Of a stretch of 64,000 bases of DNA, positions 28,301 through 37,712 are shown in pieces. The notes beneath the pieces were generated by a model. It ran no database searches and had not been told where the DNA came from. It saw nothing but the letters and a program-made list of their open reading frames with translations. This stretch comes from Gammaproteobacteria bacterium (lineage in GTDB: Bacteria; Pseudomonadota; Gammaproteobacteria; JAIEPX01), in contig JAIEPX010000002.1 of the NCBI GenBank assembly GCA_019748175.1, forward strand, positions 1 to 64,000, written 5' to 3'. Position 1 is the first letter of the stretch, and each line of letters begins with the position of its first letter. The translations under genes were made by a program, and so were the position numbers.

Positions 28301-30075
28301 AAAATAAAAAGATAGTCGACTGTTTCTTGGCTAATGTTTAAATATTCTTTTAAGCAGAGACGAACTATGACCCAATGACCAAGTTCTGCAGCTAGCCTTA
28401 AATTTTTTTCAAGTCCAAAATAATTAAGGTGTCTAGGATTGACGGCCCCAAAATGTTGGACAGCGGGAAATAAGACTAATTGTAAATTTGTTGAGTTAAT
28501 TATTTTTGTGGCTACATCAAAAGCTTCTGCTCGTATAAGATATGAGACGAGAATGTGGTTGTTTAGCAAGCTTCTATTTTTTTTGATCAATGTGTCGAAT
28601 ACTGTTGTACTCAATGTACTTTGCTCATGTGGAACTTGTCCGTGTGTTTGTCTGGAGGGCCTGATTAATCGCAATAACATGCGGACATGGCCACATTGCA
28701 TCATATTAATCGCTAATGGAGTGCGGTCCAGACGTGAAGTTGAATCAGTTAGCATTTTAGCCGTAATATTTTCTAAGCCTAATAAAAACTCAAAGTTATT
28801 ACTGCTAATAAGCTCAGTTCTAGACACTCTACTATCGTAAATTTGCGTTGCAGTTTTTCTGTCATGGAATCGCATTAATCTTGTATAAAGATGAATGCGA
28901 TGCTGTGGCTCGTTATTATGTTCATTACACTTTGGATTTTGAGTGTAAAAAATAACGCGGAGTTTAAATTTTGGGTTGAGCTTAATACCGTTACTTCTAG
29001 CATAGTCAGAGAAAGCTTCGAGGATTTCTTCTGCGAAATCATTTGCTAGAAGTCTAGCTTCTAGGTTATCTGCACAAATACAAATCATGGCTCTAAAAAC
29101 ATTAAATCTTAATCTGGCGAGTACTTCATTGGTATTATTTTGGTGTTTTCTAATCTTGGCATTTTCTGAAATGAAGCTAGTAAATTCTTGTGGGGCATAG
29201 AGTTTTATATTATTGTTACTTTTTAGACTTTTAGCTTTGTATTCAGCGGCTACTTTAGATGTGGCATCAAAGGGCCTAGCAATCGTTCCCCCATCGTTAA
29301 TTAACAAACGATTGATTTTTAAGTCATTTCTGTGAGTGAGTATTCCATAGAGTTTTGCTTCTCGGCTTTTATCAAATCCAAAAGCTGGGGTTAAAGCATC
29401 AGCTCCTAAGTATGTGCAAGATTGATTCTGCGTAAAGTTTTTATGGTCAGGTTTTTCTAAAATGGCGTGGGCTTCTCTAGATCGAACAGATCCATCTCCC
29501 AATATAGTGAAATTATGACGTTCGATTGGGCGTAGATTTTGCAAGCGACGAGTACCCTCTGGGGTTGGGATTATTCCTTTTATAAATTTATCGCTGTAGT
29601 CATCTATATCAGCTCGCAGTGTTTTAAGAAAGTAGTCTGTTAATGTATCGGATGGTAAATCACCGCAATGAAGTTTGGCTCTTAGACGACAGAAGAAGAG
29701 TTGATCATCCGTCAAGAGTATCTCGTTATTATTGATTTTAGGGAATTCTGAATTAATGATGGGAAAAGTATGTTGGGTGAAAGCGAAGAATGCCTGTGCT
29801 GTTTGTGAGTCAGTGAATGTCAATTGGCATAAACCATTATCCAACGACTCTTTTGAGGTTTCAGATTCCTGAAAGGCTGAAAATATCAGTGCGTCTAAAT
29901 TGTCGAATAATGCATCTTCGGCAGGAATTTTTGAGGCTAAATAAGCTTCAAAGTGGTCCCACGTCACTTCTGGGCCAATACTCGCAATGCTTATTTGGAT
30001 GAGTTGGTTAAGCGTTTCTTCACATAAGCTACCCTTAAAGGACTCATCAAGTTGTAATGTATAATCTTTAGTCAT
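25327..30075 (-). CDS. Giant paralog family protein, A/B hybrid
   Basis: Unknown function; 1582 residues, the longest of the set. The first 900 or so residues are subtype A (start MTKDYTLQLDESFKGS; AGLE-type block FANQPEVAQFRL near 882). From about residue 1190 to 1400 it matches subtype B, including FGCALLLAMRD, IFYVVKYQLKDL and FEAYFIGERALAEWRLFHYG near 1338. The usual B ending is missing. A module with GHWVIVRLCLKEY (near 565) is duplicated as GHWTTVRFFLKEY (near 675), with a third degenerate copy, NWSGVRFYLSES, near 1125. In the shared domain FTQIQS reads FTQNQS. The intact frame suggests a functional recombinant. Confidence 0.85.
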   Translation of the reverse strand: MTKDYTLQLDESFKGSLCEETLNQLIQISIASIGPEVTWDHFEAYLASKIPAEDALFDNLDALIFSAFQESETSKESLDNGLCQLTFTDSQTAQAFFAFTQHTFPIINSEFPKINNNEILLTDDQLFFCRLRAKLHCGDLPSDTLTDYFLKTLRADIDDYSDKFIKGIIPTPEGTRRLQNLRPIERHNFTILGDGSVRSREAHAILEKPDHKNFTQNQSCTYLGADALTPAFGFDKSREAKLYGILTHRNDLKINRLLINDGGTIARPFDATSKVAAEYKAKSLKSNNNIKLYAPQEFTSFISENAKIRKHQNNTNEVLARLRFNVFRAMICICADNLEARLLANDFAEEILEAFSDYARSNGIKLNPKFKLRVIFYTQNPKCNEHNNEPQHRIHLYTRLMRFHDRKTATQIYDSRVSRTELISSNNFEFLLGLENITAKMLTDSTSRLDRTPLAINMMQCGHVRMLLRLIRPSRQTHGQVPHEQSTLSTTVFDTLIKKNRSLLNNHILVSYLIRAEAFDVATKIINSTNLQLVLFPAVQHFGAVNPRHLNYFGLEKNLRLAAELGHWVIVRLCLKEYLNISQETVDYLFILACNNKRGSSTPDIVFLLKKRKVSLKTIKLALKNTLDKSDFKLSEIILTYHENLKCSQDNSDTTIVREITQDFGSIGIEKKVKSAADYGHWTTVRFFLKEYSGITQETLDHLLIAACDKKDSANDTDIIFLLKQKKVSIVAIQKVLERALQKADHELLELIIKNFETYFLLLAALKIAESKPALLILRIGIHTHPRPALSLPYALTSTLLYGIRYGFNDLLSQLVEYENKYPDQYTEARYWLAVDLARVRDNNSALDILHVDYKNPTQIDPYNIKLSSCYRVFEALFANQPEVAQFRLSTSASLTTVAALEAYSDEFETALLLFNDFVSEHNDSYINAFFGSLLDLCLPDYNISTVRHLQQLFFKNLNITESKTEQLIIKLALSKLSESNISSIRALVLSSNYIGYWKRELIKNFFYPKYVSYKATDILFTIIIDIKENDLYSELVDYGDTDDENITRYLENRLDRVLFAKKWDLAQLYLSEIEKIDSEMFHGVLLLAGEQSVEIERATFLRFKKLYSRNINDFVNERVVKAAETKNWSGVRFYLSESDEIYLETIKTLLSVGIEPSLRDELRLHWKPRAFSKAINHELWCAVREKPPKWDTISSYLSSIQNPENYSQFGCALLLAMRDREIGLARKLFPVVKSDKWREIGHEYQLLSTIFYVVKYQLKDLMEVSYQHEIISYHDNSKRRLRLALDLAKLLKHKSAIDYLEPKVAQNPLLDLTDPLKSVCLLVFEAYFIGERALAEWRLFHYGHQFGFIAPGCTNITEGLTILLSAYERALPYLPYSSENEPFKCIENVFLYYGNATPCIIMREKSFSTIKVCSCCAERNIAGTLILATPLEKRQALMAFIKNSNHLDRWLDTLTSKEVFSALRESRKNNELDLMIGLLEIVLFVLEQINQNKARYLSNVINPDSTSRSVEAVIELYESQQFERSSSFNFFSSTKLKEISKLYQQVKDIHQLIIQPEPDNTQLHDKSVEPDTDVSGAHKTL

Positions 30076-30099
30076 ATGTGCTCGCTATTTTAACCTAAA

Positions 30100-33000
30100 T
30101 CAAAGATAAAGTACGATATCTGCAGGATCAGGTTCTTTTGTGGGCTTTTGAGTATTGCTGTCCTCAATTTTGATAAGTAATTCATTGGCTTCAGATAGTA
30201 ACTTATGAAGCTCAGAGGTCAACTCTTTTCCTTTCCACAGTTTAAAGAAATCAAAGGAGAAAGTGAGGGTGACACTATTTAAAACCCAAAGTAAATTGTT
30301 GTATGTGGAAACTAACGTTTTCTCATTGGTTAAAGTATCAAAACCTGAAAAATGAGAAAAATAATTGTCTAGAATTGTTAGTACCCTTTTTTGTATAGCC
30401 CAATACCTTTCATCGATGGTATCGCAGAAAACTACTGTAGTTTTAATATTATCTGTAATGGTTCTAAAAGGATAGGAGATATTTAAGCGCGAAAGATCTT
30501 GGAATGACCATGGGCCAGGAAACTGTTTAAAAGTACTTTCGAGTATTATCACAATATAAAGCAGGGTATAGTGCGCGTTGAGATTAGGGCCTAACCTTTT
30601 TATCAGGGTCTCGACGCAATTATTTGGATTGGCCAATATAGTTAACCTCGTTGCTAGCCAAATTTCAAAGAAATCCCAAAAATTCTCTGGGTTTTGTGTC
30701 TCTTTATCATCCATGGCGTTGAGTAATGGTGTGATTTTCCAATATTGCCCTTCTTTGATTGCGAGTTGAACATGTCCTTTCTTTACAGAGAAAGAGTATT
30801 TCTTTATAAAATGATTAAATTCTTTATATCCAAATCCATTTGATTGAATAGGTTTTTCAATCATGGTGCTTAATAAAACATTGCCTATATTATTAATTAA
30901 TATTGAATTCGATAATATCGCGTGAATTGCTTTTTGATGTTTTAACTCGAAGACTATTTTAAAAATTGAGCATATCGAGTTATAATGTGAGCTATTCAGA
31001 CTGATTATATCAAGAATGTAAATAATAAGCTCTATATGGGCATCGATTCGTAGTTTTTCATTTTCGCGATCTAAGGTGGATTTGTAATATTCTTGTGGAA
31101 ATATTCTCCCTAATGTTCGAGATAGATTAAAAAGCCAGGTTGATAAATTAGTCGATTCTTTGATGATATCTTTTAAGCCCTGTAGTTGATCGAGTGAAAA
31201 CTCATCCAGTAATTTTAGTGAAAGTACTGATTCAGTATCATTTCCATTAGTTTCGATGGAGGTTTCTGTAATTTGTCGTAGTGATTTATATAGCTCGTGA
31301 TTGTAGTAATACAAGTAGATATTTGCGATGCATAGAAATGGGTCAGTGACTAATTTGTTCTTGCAAATAGTGGGTAGTACTTTACCATATGAAACTAATA
31401 GGACCTTTAATCCCTCCAAGACATCATGGCAACCTTCAGGTAAAACATTATACTGATGGCCGTAATAGAAAAGACGCCATTCAGCTAGTTCTTTCTCACC
31501 TAAAAAATAGGCTTCAAAAACCAACCTACATACCCTGGTTGACATATTTTTTGGGTCTATCAATGTTACAGAGGTCATTTTTGTTTGCAGAAACTCAATA
31601 GCGGTGATGTTGTTTAGAGCTCTGGCTAGGTCAAAGGCCAGCCAGAGTCGTGTTGTGGACTCATCGTCTTCATGGCTCATTTCATGTTGATATGATTGCT
31701 CAAGAAGATCATTTAGACTGAATTTTACGACATAAAATAATGTCGATTGAAATTGGTATTTTTCCCTGCCGAATTCTCTCCAATTTTGAGACCTGACAAT
31801 TTTGAATAATTCACGTGCCAGTTTGAATTTCTTATTACGAAGCGCTAGAATGAGCGCCCGGCCAAATTCAGGAACATTTTCAGAATATTTGTAGTATCTG
31901 ATAAATAATTCAATCAAAAGCCAGTCTATTTTTTTCATTGTCGTATTAAAAATCGCTGAATTTACTATCGCATCGTTTCCAGCTCCTCGTTTTAAGAGAA
32001 GAACAATTTCGTTGTATTGACCTTGCTGTATGGCTTTTGATAGTAGCTCGTCTAGAATTGATTTATCTATTTGTTTGATTTCTTTAAGGCAGAGCCTCAC
32101 TGTAATCCAATGTTTATTTGAAGCTGCTTCAAGAAGAAGATCGTTAAGACCCACAAAGATTATTTGACGTGGGTTTCCATTTTTTATTAGAAAATCTTTG
32201 AGAGAGACTTCTCGGAATTCTAATTCCATTATTTTTGTATTCGTAGCATCAATAAGTTTTTTGGCTAGTTCGAAGGCCTCTATCCTGATTAGCTCAGAGA
32301 TGATTTTGTCATTTTTAACGATGAGTCCTTGTTGTAGTAATTTGTCAAAAACAATATTAGATAAATTAGGGTCAGTGGAAGACATATTTTTTAGTCGAGC
32401 TGGTCTTAATAGTCGCATAAGCATTCGCGCATAGCCTGTTTCTAACATAAAAAGTGCAAGCGGATAGCAATCAATTCTGTCAAGGAAAACTTCGGGGATT
32501 AGTTCGTCGAGTCCCAAGAGAAATTCAAAATCATGTTTTTTATAGTGTTCGTACCGTTTGGCTTTATCTTTGTATAGTCTATGGCAGTGGTCATGGTCTT
32601 GTTGACGCATCTCTTTGGAGTATAGCGATAGTTCATGTCCTTCCTTAATAGGGAGGACTTTCTTGTATAGTTGCTTTTTTGTCGGATCTGGTTTCAGGTA
32701 TATTACAATAGGCAGTGTAAATTTCTGATTAACAACGTGACCTTTATCTAACATAGAAGTCGTAAAACGTTCTAAAAGCTCCTCAGCAAAGTCAAATGCT
32801 AATAATCTTGAGTTAAGGCTATTGGCGCAAATACTCACATAACTTCTGTGGGGATTAAATCTTAATCGAGCTAATACCTCGTTTGTTCTTGAATCTAGAG
32901 CTCTTGCGAGCATGTTAGCTTTTTCGAATTCATCCAGCTGATCTGCATGAAATTGGTTTCTGATACCAATAAACTTCTTAAAGTTTATTGCTTGTCTATG

Positions 33001-33873
33001 TGCTGATGCAAGATCATCAGTTTCAAAAGGTCTGGAAATGGTTCCGGCGTCATATTTCAAGAAGCGTTGAACTATCATATCTTCTTGGTGAGTCATAAGA
33101 CCATATAGTTTTTCTCTACGACTATACCCAAATGCTGAGCTTAAGTGCATATCATCAATGAAGGTTACCGATTGAATCTGAGTGAACCCTTGTTTACGCT
33201 CGATGTGATTTGGTTTTTTCTCGAGTCTTGAAATAATCTTTCCCTCTGCGTCTATGATATAGGCGCCACGATTTTTGGGTCTTAAGTTTTGAAGAGCTCG
33301 CTGTTCCTCATCAGCATTGAATAGAGTCGTTAAAAAAGTGCTAGTGAAATCAAACGTATCAGCTCGTAATGTCTTAAGATAGAAATTTCGTGAGAAACCC
33401 GATGTTAGTCCATTTCTTCCAAGCACGAGGGTTCTCGTTATAAAAAAATGCTGATCTAAATTGACTGATATTGTCTGATCCTTAATTGAAGGGTAATCGG
33501 GGTATTTGATAGGTAAAATGTGTTGTAAAAAATAATACAACGCTAAAGTGGATTGAGGGCAATCTAATGTAATTTTGACCTCACTTGGATATTTTGTTTC
33601 GTTTTTTGCATGTTGAATTAATGCGATTAAAATATGAGGGTGTACAAAATCGTTTAAGGGATCTGCGAGGTCTAGCTTAGATAATACGTAGTCCTCAAAA
33701 TGACCCCAGTCTAATGTGACAGTTTCTCCGTTCGCTAAAATTTTTTGGCCGATGAACTGAATTGTTTGATCAGCGAGTTCTCTTACATGATCCGAGTTTA
33801 TGTTAACTGTAGATGAATGCACGACTTCTTGTGAGCCTAGGCAATTGTTCCAATGTTCTATAATGTCGATCAT
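30100..33873 (-). CDS. Giant paralog family protein, type B
   Basis: Unknown function. I start it at 33873 (MIDIIEHWNNCLG), which aligns with the start of the other B gene; the frame is open to an ATG at 33966, but that extension overlaps the preceding gene and has no counterpart. The product has 1257 residues. The shared domain shows FYLKTLRADTFDFTS, NLRPKNRG, FTQIQSVTFIDD, LYGLMTHQED, TISRPFE in place of TVxRPF, TNEVLARLRFNP and FEFLLGL. Repeats such as HWITVRLCLKEIK follow. The C-terminus PDPADIVLYL is nearly identical to the other B gene. It lies 16 bases after its upstream neighbour. Confidence 0.85.
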   Translation of the reverse strand: MIDIIEHWNNCLGSQEVVHSSTVNINSDHVRELADQTIQFIGQKILANGETVTLDWGHFEDYVLSKLDLADPLNDFVHPHILIALIQHAKNETKYPSEVKITLDCPQSTLALYYFLQHILPIKYPDYPSIKDQTISVNLDQHFFITRTLVLGRNGLTSGFSRNFYLKTLRADTFDFTSTFLTTLFNADEEQRALQNLRPKNRGAYIIDAEGKIISRLEKKPNHIERKQGFTQIQSVTFIDDMHLSSAFGYSRREKLYGLMTHQEDMIVQRFLKYDAGTISRPFETDDLASAHRQAINFKKFIGIRNQFHADQLDEFEKANMLARALDSRTNEVLARLRFNPHRSYVSICANSLNSRLLAFDFAEELLERFTTSMLDKGHVVNQKFTLPIVIYLKPDPTKKQLYKKVLPIKEGHELSLYSKEMRQQDHDHCHRLYKDKAKRYEHYKKHDFEFLLGLDELIPEVFLDRIDCYPLALFMLETGYARMLMRLLRPARLKNMSSTDPNLSNIVFDKLLQQGLIVKNDKIISELIRIEAFELAKKLIDATNTKIMELEFREVSLKDFLIKNGNPRQIIFVGLNDLLLEAASNKHWITVRLCLKEIKQIDKSILDELLSKAIQQGQYNEIVLLLKRGAGNDAIVNSAIFNTTMKKIDWLLIELFIRYYKYSENVPEFGRALILALRNKKFKLARELFKIVRSQNWREFGREKYQFQSTLFYVVKFSLNDLLEQSYQHEMSHEDDESTTRLWLAFDLARALNNITAIEFLQTKMTSVTLIDPKNMSTRVCRLVFEAYFLGEKELAEWRLFYYGHQYNVLPEGCHDVLEGLKVLLVSYGKVLPTICKNKLVTDPFLCIANIYLYYYNHELYKSLRQITETSIETNGNDTESVLSLKLLDEFSLDQLQGLKDIIKESTNLSTWLFNLSRTLGRIFPQEYYKSTLDRENEKLRIDAHIELIIYILDIISLNSSHYNSICSIFKIVFELKHQKAIHAILSNSILINNIGNVLLSTMIEKPIQSNGFGYKEFNHFIKKYSFSVKKGHVQLAIKEGQYWKITPLLNAMDDKETQNPENFWDFFEIWLATRLTILANPNNCVETLIKRLGPNLNAHYTLLYIVIILESTFKQFPGPWSFQDLSRLNISYPFRTITDNIKTTVVFCDTIDERYWAIQKRVLTILDNYFSHFSGFDTLTNEKTLVSTYNNLLWVLNSVTLTFSFDFFKLWKGKELTSELHKLLSEANELLIKIEDSNTQKPTKEPDPADIVLYL

Positions 33874-33889
33874 CGTTTGGTGCTCTTGT

Positions 33890-36800
33890 TCATCGTATGG
33901 ATATTTTTTGATCAGAGAATATAACGTCAATATTTCTATGAAGCGCTTGTCTATCTGCTGAATCATGTTTTAGTGGAACGGTTTGTTGCTGAGTAAGAAA
34001 ATCATCAACTCCTTTTAAGTAGCAATAGAGAGCACCAGTGAATCCAGCATAAATAGGGCTTGGGAAAAAATACGAAAGCCACGGTTTAGTAATGGCTGTT
34101 TTTAAAATCCCTAGAACTAGTTGATACGTCTGGTTTACAATATCGCATTCTGGAATTTTATCTGTGCCATCAAAATAGTTATTGAAAGTATCAAGTAGTG
34201 CTTGATGATAATCCATGTTTTTTTCTTCGTTAGACCATATGCCTTCTCCACTAATGTGTTTAACAAAAACTTTTACGGATTTATTATCTAAAATAGCTTG
34301 AATATTCGGCCAAGAATCAGTGAGATAAATCTCTCTATAGCGATTTGTGAAGTATGCCAACAGGGTTAATAAAGTAAAATGTCTGATTACATTATGATCT
34401 AGAATGAGTGCAAATAGCTTACGAGAGGACTTGAAATCAGAGTTCAATAGTTCCGTAGAAGAGCATTCAGCCCACAACGAAAAATAATCCCAGTGTGAAA
34501 ATGTGTTGTTATACTTATTTTTAGTGAGTTCTTGTAGTGTGACAATCGCCTTCCAGTATGATCGATTTTGGATATTGGATAAAGTTATTTGCTCTTGATT
34601 TATAGTGAATTGATAATTTTTCATGAGGTAACTGAAGAATCTTGTAGAAGAATATTGAAATGCAATCGAAAATAATTCGTCTTTCAACAAAACAGTAAGC
34701 TTGGTGTCATTTAAAAGATAGTGGGTCAGTGTGGTATTGGTTGTGCCTACAGCGTGTTTGAATGCTGTCCTTAATATTGTGGTATCTAATAAGCAGACAT
34801 TACGCATTTTTTGAATCGCAAGAATGAGGTGTAGTAATAAAGCTGAATGTTCATTATAGTCATGCTTGCTGACATGTGTGGCTGTTGCGGACTTAAACTT
34901 TTCAAGAATAGTGTCTTTCCATTCATCAGGAAAAATTGAAGTTTGAATGAGTGATAGGATTGTTTCAATATATTTTGATGATATTATTTTAAGTGATGAT
35001 TCGATAATAATCCTCTCAATCTCTTCTTTATCGATGCCAAAGTTTTCATGTATTATTGTTTGTAAGGTTCTTAATAAGAAGATGTTATGATATTTTAAAC
35101 TCAATTTGACTACACAATCGAAGAATGAATTTATGTAGTTAATTCTTTTAAAATGATGGCCACCGACCGAATAGGGTACAAAATAATTGATTAAATCTTT
35201 GAAATTATTAAGTGCAGGCTGAAATGATTCAGAAAAGAACGTCAATGTTTGTATAATGTTTTTAAAGTTAGCAATAGAGAGGTCACATTGTTTCATGAGG
35301 CTTTTTAATCGATATTCGGCAATTTCAGGTTGATTTGCAAAAAACGCTTCAAAAATATAATGACAGATACTGAGATTGACATCGTTAAGTAAAATGAATT
35401 CATCTGGTTTTCTACTGTTATGAAAAAGGTCTATGGCGACGTTGTTCTTCTTAATGGTAGCCATATCTATGGCAAGAGCTCGCCGTGCATCGGTATATTG
35501 GTCTTGATAACTTTCTTCATAATCGATTAATTGTTGAAGAATATCATCGAATTCATATTCGATTGCATAAAGAACAGCTGAATTAAGGTAATAATTTTTA
35601 CCCTCTGTTTTACGCCAAATATTAGTAGGTTCCTTTGTTAATATTAATGCGGCAAGCTTTGGTTTTTTTTGTTGCACTGCTAAAAATAGGCCCATTCCAA
35701 AATCAATTTGATGACTTAGCTCATCGTAATACGTAATGATCAGTTCTATTAGGGTCCATTTATTTGTCATAATCGCTTTTTTAAGTTCAGCTTCAATGCA
35801 ATTAATACTTACATTTTTTCTTTTCAGCAGAAATACAATATCGGGTTCATTAAAATCTGAATATTGTCCTTTACAGGCTTCGGAAAATAATAAATCTATT
35901 GTTGCGCTGCTAATATTGTCGAATTCCTTGAGGCACAGTCTTATAGCGACCCAATTTTTGGCCCTTACGGCCTTGCTTAGCATGAAATCAAGGCCCAGGT
36001 AGTGAAAATGCCGAGGATTTCCTCTGGCTAAAACATAATCAATTAGTGAGATATTATCGTATTTAAGATCCTCTACCTTTAATTTTGTGGCATTAAGTAG
36101 TTTATCTGCCAGTTTGAATGCTTCAGCTAGAATCAGTTGGGGAATGATTTCGTCATTTTTTGTGAAAGCTCTTTTGGCTAACAGTGAGTCGAACAAAATT
36201 TCAGAAAAAGTGGCTGAGCCATGTATAGATTTTGGAGTTTGCTTTCTGGTTGGACGGACTAATCGTAATAACATACGGGTGTAGCCTTTTTCCATCATTT
36301 CTGCGGCTAATGGAATATTGTTTTCTGTATTTTCTAAAAGTAATTCCAGTGTTATTGTTTCTAGTCCAAGAAGGAATTCATAATCATTGTTTCTGTATTT
36401 TTCCATTCGATTAAAATTAAAATTATTGAAAACATTTGCTAGGTACAAATCACCGCGACGCATTTTAAGAGTCTGTTTGAAAATCTTGTGTATGGCCTCA
36501 TTCCCAGTAAGCTTCTTTTTAATATTTGATGCAAAGTTTGTTTCGGGATGTTTTAAATAAAAAATAATAGGTAATTTGAATCTTGGATTGATTTGACCGC
36601 CAGTATTTTTTGCATGCTCGGTGTAATATTCAAGAATTTCCTCTGAAAAATCATATGAAAGTAATCGTGCTTCAAGATCATCAGCGCAAATACAAATCAT
36701 GCTTCTAAAAATATTAAATCGTATTCTTGCCAAAGTTTCATTAGTCTTTTGTTTTTTTCTTCTTGCTTTAATGTTTTCTGTTTTAAAATCCTCGTATTCA

Positions 36801-37687
36801 TTGGGATGAAATAGGTGTGGTTTATTTCGATTTCTAAATTGTGATGCTCGTTGTTCCCCGGGTTGAGTTGCTTCTGCTTCAAAAGGGCGACATACTGTTC
36901 CCCCGTCGTTAAGTAACAATCGACTCATTATTAAATCATTACGATGAGTGAGTATGCCATAGAGTTTAGGATTTCTTTCTTTGTCAAACCCAAAAGCAGG
37001 AGTCAGTCCTTTAGCGTCTAATAGGGTGCAAGATTGAATTTGGGTAAAACCCTCTTTAAAGGCAGTCTTGGATGCGGCTCTGGATGTTCTTGAAATAACG
37101 CTTCCATCACCAGCAATTGTATAGGGTAATCTTCTGAAAGGACGTAAATTTTGAAGTTGTCGTGAGCCATTAGAGCTTGGTATTAAACCTTTAATAAAGC
37201 GGTCACTGAAATCATGTTCATCAGCCCGTAACGTTTTTAAAAAATGCTCTGATAAAAAATCCGAGGGTAAGTCGCCTGTCTTCAGTTTGGCTCCACGTCT
37301 GCAGAAAAATAATTGGTCCTCCGTTAAAAGTGTTTCTGTGTTATCAATTTTGGGATATTCTGAGTTTATGATAGGAAACACGTGTTGAGTAAAATCGAAA
37401 AATGCTTGGGCTGTTTGTGGATTATTGAATGTCAATTTAACGAAATTGTTACCATGCATCTCTTGAGATATTTCTGATTCTTGGAAGACAGAAAAAATAT
37501 AAGCCTGTAAGTTATCAAATAATTCATCGTCAGCAGGAATTTTGGATGCTAAATAAGCTTCGAAGTGATCCCACGTCACTTCGGGTCCAACGCTCTCAAT
37601 CGTTATCAGTATTGTTTGGATCAGTGTTTTCTCACATACGCTACCAATAAAGAGCTCATCGAGTTGTTGTGTATAGTCTTTAGTCAT
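33890..37687 (-). CDS. Giant paralog family protein, type A, first gene of the array
   Basis: Unknown function; 1265 residues, starting MTKDYTQQLDELFIGS. It carries the subtype A N-terminus (VTWDHFEAYLASKIP) and the shared domain: HFLKTLRADEHDFSDRFIKG, NLRPFRR, FTQIQSCTLLDAKGLTPAFGF, LYGILTHRND, DGGTVCRPF, TNETLARIRFN and YEFLLGL. The repeat region includes NWVAIRLCLKEF and FANQPEIAEYRL. AGGAT at about 37694-37698 (complement) is the ribosome site, and a good promoter lies just upstream, so this gene probably leads a five-gene transcript running to 18014. Confidence 0.85.
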   Translation of the reverse strand: MTKDYTQQLDELFIGSVCEKTLIQTILITIESVGPEVTWDHFEAYLASKIPADDELFDNLQAYIFSVFQESEISQEMHGNNFVKLTFNNPQTAQAFFDFTQHVFPIINSEYPKIDNTETLLTEDQLFFCRRGAKLKTGDLPSDFLSEHFLKTLRADEHDFSDRFIKGLIPSSNGSRQLQNLRPFRRLPYTIAGDGSVISRTSRAASKTAFKEGFTQIQSCTLLDAKGLTPAFGFDKERNPKLYGILTHRNDLIMSRLLLNDGGTVCRPFEAEATQPGEQRASQFRNRNKPHLFHPNEYEDFKTENIKARRKKQKTNETLARIRFNIFRSMICICADDLEARLLSYDFSEEILEYYTEHAKNTGGQINPRFKLPIIFYLKHPETNFASNIKKKLTGNEAIHKIFKQTLKMRRGDLYLANVFNNFNFNRMEKYRNNDYEFLLGLETITLELLLENTENNIPLAAEMMEKGYTRMLLRLVRPTRKQTPKSIHGSATFSEILFDSLLAKRAFTKNDEIIPQLILAEAFKLADKLLNATKLKVEDLKYDNISLIDYVLARGNPRHFHYLGLDFMLSKAVRAKNWVAIRLCLKEFDNISSATIDLLFSEACKGQYSDFNEPDIVFLLKRKNVSINCIEAELKKAIMTNKWTLIELIITYYDELSHQIDFGMGLFLAVQQKKPKLAALILTKEPTNIWRKTEGKNYYLNSAVLYAIEYEFDDILQQLIDYEESYQDQYTDARRALAIDMATIKKNNVAIDLFHNSRKPDEFILLNDVNLSICHYIFEAFFANQPEIAEYRLKSLMKQCDLSIANFKNIIQTLTFFSESFQPALNNFKDLINYFVPYSVGGHHFKRINYINSFFDCVVKLSLKYHNIFLLRTLQTIIHENFGIDKEEIERIIIESSLKIISSKYIETILSLIQTSIFPDEWKDTILEKFKSATATHVSKHDYNEHSALLLHLILAIQKMRNVCLLDTTILRTAFKHAVGTTNTTLTHYLLNDTKLTVLLKDELFSIAFQYSSTRFFSYLMKNYQFTINQEQITLSNIQNRSYWKAIVTLQELTKNKYNNTFSHWDYFSLWAECSSTELLNSDFKSSRKLFALILDHNVIRHFTLLTLLAYFTNRYREIYLTDSWPNIQAILDNKSVKVFVKHISGEGIWSNEEKNMDYHQALLDTFNNYFDGTDKIPECDIVNQTYQLVLGILKTAITKPWLSYFFPSPIYAGFTGALYCYLKGVDDFLTQQQTVPLKHDSADRQALHRNIDVIFSDQKISIR

Positions 37688-37712
37688 TTTTCATCCTGTG
37701 AGTTATCGTTGA

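Noticed and set aside
28439..28840. + strand reading frame of 133 codons inside the hybrid giant gene
   Set aside because: It lies wholly antisense to a 1582-codon paralog with conserved coding signal, so it is most likely chance.
33874..33966. N-terminal extension and 77-base overlap of the B gene with its upstream neighbour
   Set aside because: The other B gene starts at the equivalent of 33873, and the extension has no counterpart; with that start the genes no longer overlap.
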